This document shows positions 62,707 to 64,000 of a stretch of DNA of 64,000 nt, piece by piece. Both the position numbers and the translations under genes were made by a program. The notes beneath the pieces are model-generated. The model was not told the origin of the DNA. It saw only the letters and a list, made by a program, of their open reading frames with translations, and did not search any database. Positions within the stretch are counted from its first letter, which is position 1. Each line of letters opens with the position of its first letter. Source of the DNA: Pseudomonas fluorescens. Its GTDB lineage: Bacteria; Pseudomonadota; Gammaproteobacteria; Pseudomonadales; Pseudomonadaceae. The stretch lies in assembly GCF_902497995.1 (NCBI RefSeq), contig NZ_CABVII010000027.1, positions 1-64,000 on the forward strand, given 5' to 3'.

Positions 62707-62920
62707 CAGAGGTGGGTACTGTTGAGGAGCCGTTGCGCGAGGGTGACCAAACCTTCGTGAAGCCAGCTGAATCCAGTGTGCGCCGTCCTCTCTTTAGAAA
62801 GTTAGCCGAAAACGACATGTTCATAGCCATTGCGGTCATTGCGACAAATCGCCCTTGCCGCCAATCCGCGCCCCAACCAGAATCGAGCCAAGACAACGTT
62901 CCCTGAAGAAGGATTGCGTC

Positions 62921-63184
62921 ATGATGCACGCCGATTTGATTGACCAGGAAGACCTGTTGGGCCAACTGAAGTCGTTGGGTTTTCAAGTACCGAATGGTTC
63001 CACCGCCGAGCAGGCTTGCGAGTGTGCGGTGCGAGGCTTGAACAATGAACGGGCGATCGCGCTGCGGACCATGGTCAAGCAGATGTACACCAGCAGCGCG
63101 ACCATCCTGCCGGCGGTGCGCCAGGCTATCGACAAGCAACTGTTGCCGGCATTGGCGGAGTATCAGCAGAGCCGTAACGCCTGA
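62921..63184 (+). CDS. Small conserved hypothetical protein next to gbdR (PA5381-type)
   Basis: 87 aa from the ATG at 62921 (MMHADLIDQEDLLGQLKSLG), with AAGGA 7 bases upstream. It is helical and soluble (ACECAVRGLNNERAIALRTM; VRQAIDKQLLPALAEYQQ). Its place between the carnitine genes and gbdR is as in P. aeruginosa. It has no known domain; function unknown. Confidence 0.7.
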   Translation: MMHADLIDQEDLLGQLKSLGFQVPNGSTAEQACECAVRGLNNERAIALRTMVKQMYTSSATILPAVRQAIDKQLLPALAEYQQSRNA

Positions 63185-63190
63185 CAGGAC

Positions 63191-63282
63191 GCCTTCGCGG
63201 GCAAGCCTCGCTCCTACAGGATTGATGTCGATCACGAATTTTCGGTACGACGCTAATCCTGTAGGAGCGAGGCTTGCCCGCG
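63191..63282. repeat. REP inverted pair
   Basis: CTTCGCGGGCAAGCCTCGCTC-type arm and its complement, between the small gene and the convergent gbdR end. Confidence 0.85.
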
Positions 63283-63298
63283 ATGAGGGCGCCTCGGT

Positions 63299-64000
63299 CT
63301 AGAGCCTTACGCTGGCGAACGTCGACTCATTACGCGCCTGACTCAACGCTGACAACGGCCCCGACAACGGCGACAGCACCAATGCCTGCGGCAGCGGCAT
63401 CATCGCCACTTGCTGCGTGGTGTTGGAGCCTACACGCTCGTCGCGCGGCGGAATGCCGAAGTATTCGCGGTAGCACTTGGAGAAGTGCGGCGTAGACACA
63501 AACCCACACACCGATGCCACTTCGATGATCGACATCGGCGTTTGCTTGAGCAGCTGCCGGGCACGGATCAGGCGCAGCTTCAGGTAGTAACGCGACGGCG
63601 AGCAGTGCAGGTATTTCTGGAACAGCCGCTCCAGCTGACGCCGCGACACGGCGACATACACCGCCAGTTCGTCGAGGTCGATCGGCTCTTCCAGGTTGGC
63701 CTCCATCAACGCGACGATTTCCTGCAGCTTCGGCTGGTTGGTGCCGAGCATGTGCTTGAGCGGCACACGCTGGTGATCCTGTTCGTTGCGGATACGCTCG
63801 TAGACGAACATTTCCGAGATTGCGGCGGACAGTTCACGCCCGTGATCGCGGCTGATCAAGTGCAGCATCATGTCCAGCGGTGCGGTGCCGCCGGAGCTGG
63901 TGAAGCGGTTACGGTCAAGGGTGAACAGGCGGGTGCTCATGGCCACCCGCGGGAAGGCTTCCTGCATCGAGGCCAGGCATTCCCAGTGCACGCTGCAGTC
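63299..64000 (-). CDS. gbdR: GbdR, GATase1/AraC-type activator of glycine betaine catabolism (N-terminus outside window)
   Basis: About 234 residues of the C-terminal part are present. They comprise the end of the amidotransferase-like sensor domain (TLDRNRFTSSGGTAPLDMML) and the AraC double HTH (about LDELAVYVAVSRRQLERLFQ and SIIEVASVCGFVSTPHFSKC), plus a C-terminal tail of about 45 residues. GbdR senses glycine betaine and dimethylglycine and activates gbcA, gbcB, dgc and sox genes. The identity rests on homology and on its position. Confidence 0.9.
   Translation of the reverse strand, partial: DCSVHWECLASMQEAFPRVAMSTRLFTLDRNRFTSSGGTAPLDMMLHLISRDHGRELSAAISEMFVYERIRNEQDHQRVPLKHMLGTNQPKLQEIVALMEANLEEPIDLDELAVYVAVSRRQLERLFQKYLHCSPSRYYLKLRLIRARQLLKQTPMSIIEVASVCGFVSTPHFSKCYREYFGIPPRDERVGSNTTQQVAMMPLPQALVLSPLSGPLSALSQARNESTFASVRL

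Noticed and set aside
62663..63235. 190-codon minus-strand ORF
   Set aside because: It begins in a REP element and is antisense to the small gene next to gbdR.

Overview
The window is chromosomal DNA of a fluorescent-group Pseudomonas. The evidence is the high-GC coding style, the many REP-type hairpins with the core GGGAGCGGGCTTGCTCGCGA or its variants, and the order of the choline, glycine betaine, sarcosine and carnitine catabolic genes, which matches the PA5380-PA5421 segment of P. aeruginosa as I remember it.

Layout. 1-18.9 kb is ordinary core genome: an IS110 transposase tail, a ModE-type regulator, a PhoX phosphatase, srkA, rarD, a GcvR-like ACT protein, glcB, a response regulator, a DUF294/exonuclease pair, an iron-starvation sigma/anti-sigma/TonB receptor/PepSY cassette and a glutathione S-transferase. 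18.9-24.9 kb is an accessory island of four tandem orphan RHS 'tip' genes. They share an almost identical leader and N-terminal core, and each has a different C-terminus. The fourth copy is frameshifted in a G7 tract. Between copies 1 and 2 lies a DUF6124 gene whose leader looks like a C4-type antisense RNA. 25-27 kb holds a zinc-protease-type protein, an acyltransferase and a DUF2780 protein.

27.5-36.7 kb (minus strand) is glyA-soxBDAG-purU-fdhA: sarcosine is oxidised to glycine, the one-carbon unit is handled, and formaldehyde is oxidised to formate. After ltaE come divergent gbcB/gbcA (glycine betaine to dimethylglycine), a roughly 0.6 kb non-coding tandem repeat rich in DnaA boxes, and then dipeptidase-DUF5943-dgcA-dgcB-etfA-etfB (dimethylglycine to sarcosine). 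At 53.7-56.5 kb a TccC-like RHS toxin with a predicted aspzincin-type protease tip sits inside this catabolic block. It is followed by cdhR and caiX-cdhC-cdhA-cdhB plus a gamma-butyrobetaine hydroxylase-like gene, which take gamma-butyrobetaine and carnitine to glycine betaine. The window ends in gbdR, the likely activator of the set.

Taken together, most of 27-64 kb is one catabolic super-locus feeding quaternary amines to glycine and pyruvate. It is interrupted by RHS/Tc-type toxin material and by REP hairpins between most transcription units. The most unusual items are the RHS tip array and its leader motif (shared with the TccC-like gene), the viral-late-domain-like motifs in tip 2, the C4-like RNA, the DnaA-box tandem repeat and the 21-bp direct-repeat operator in front of caiX.
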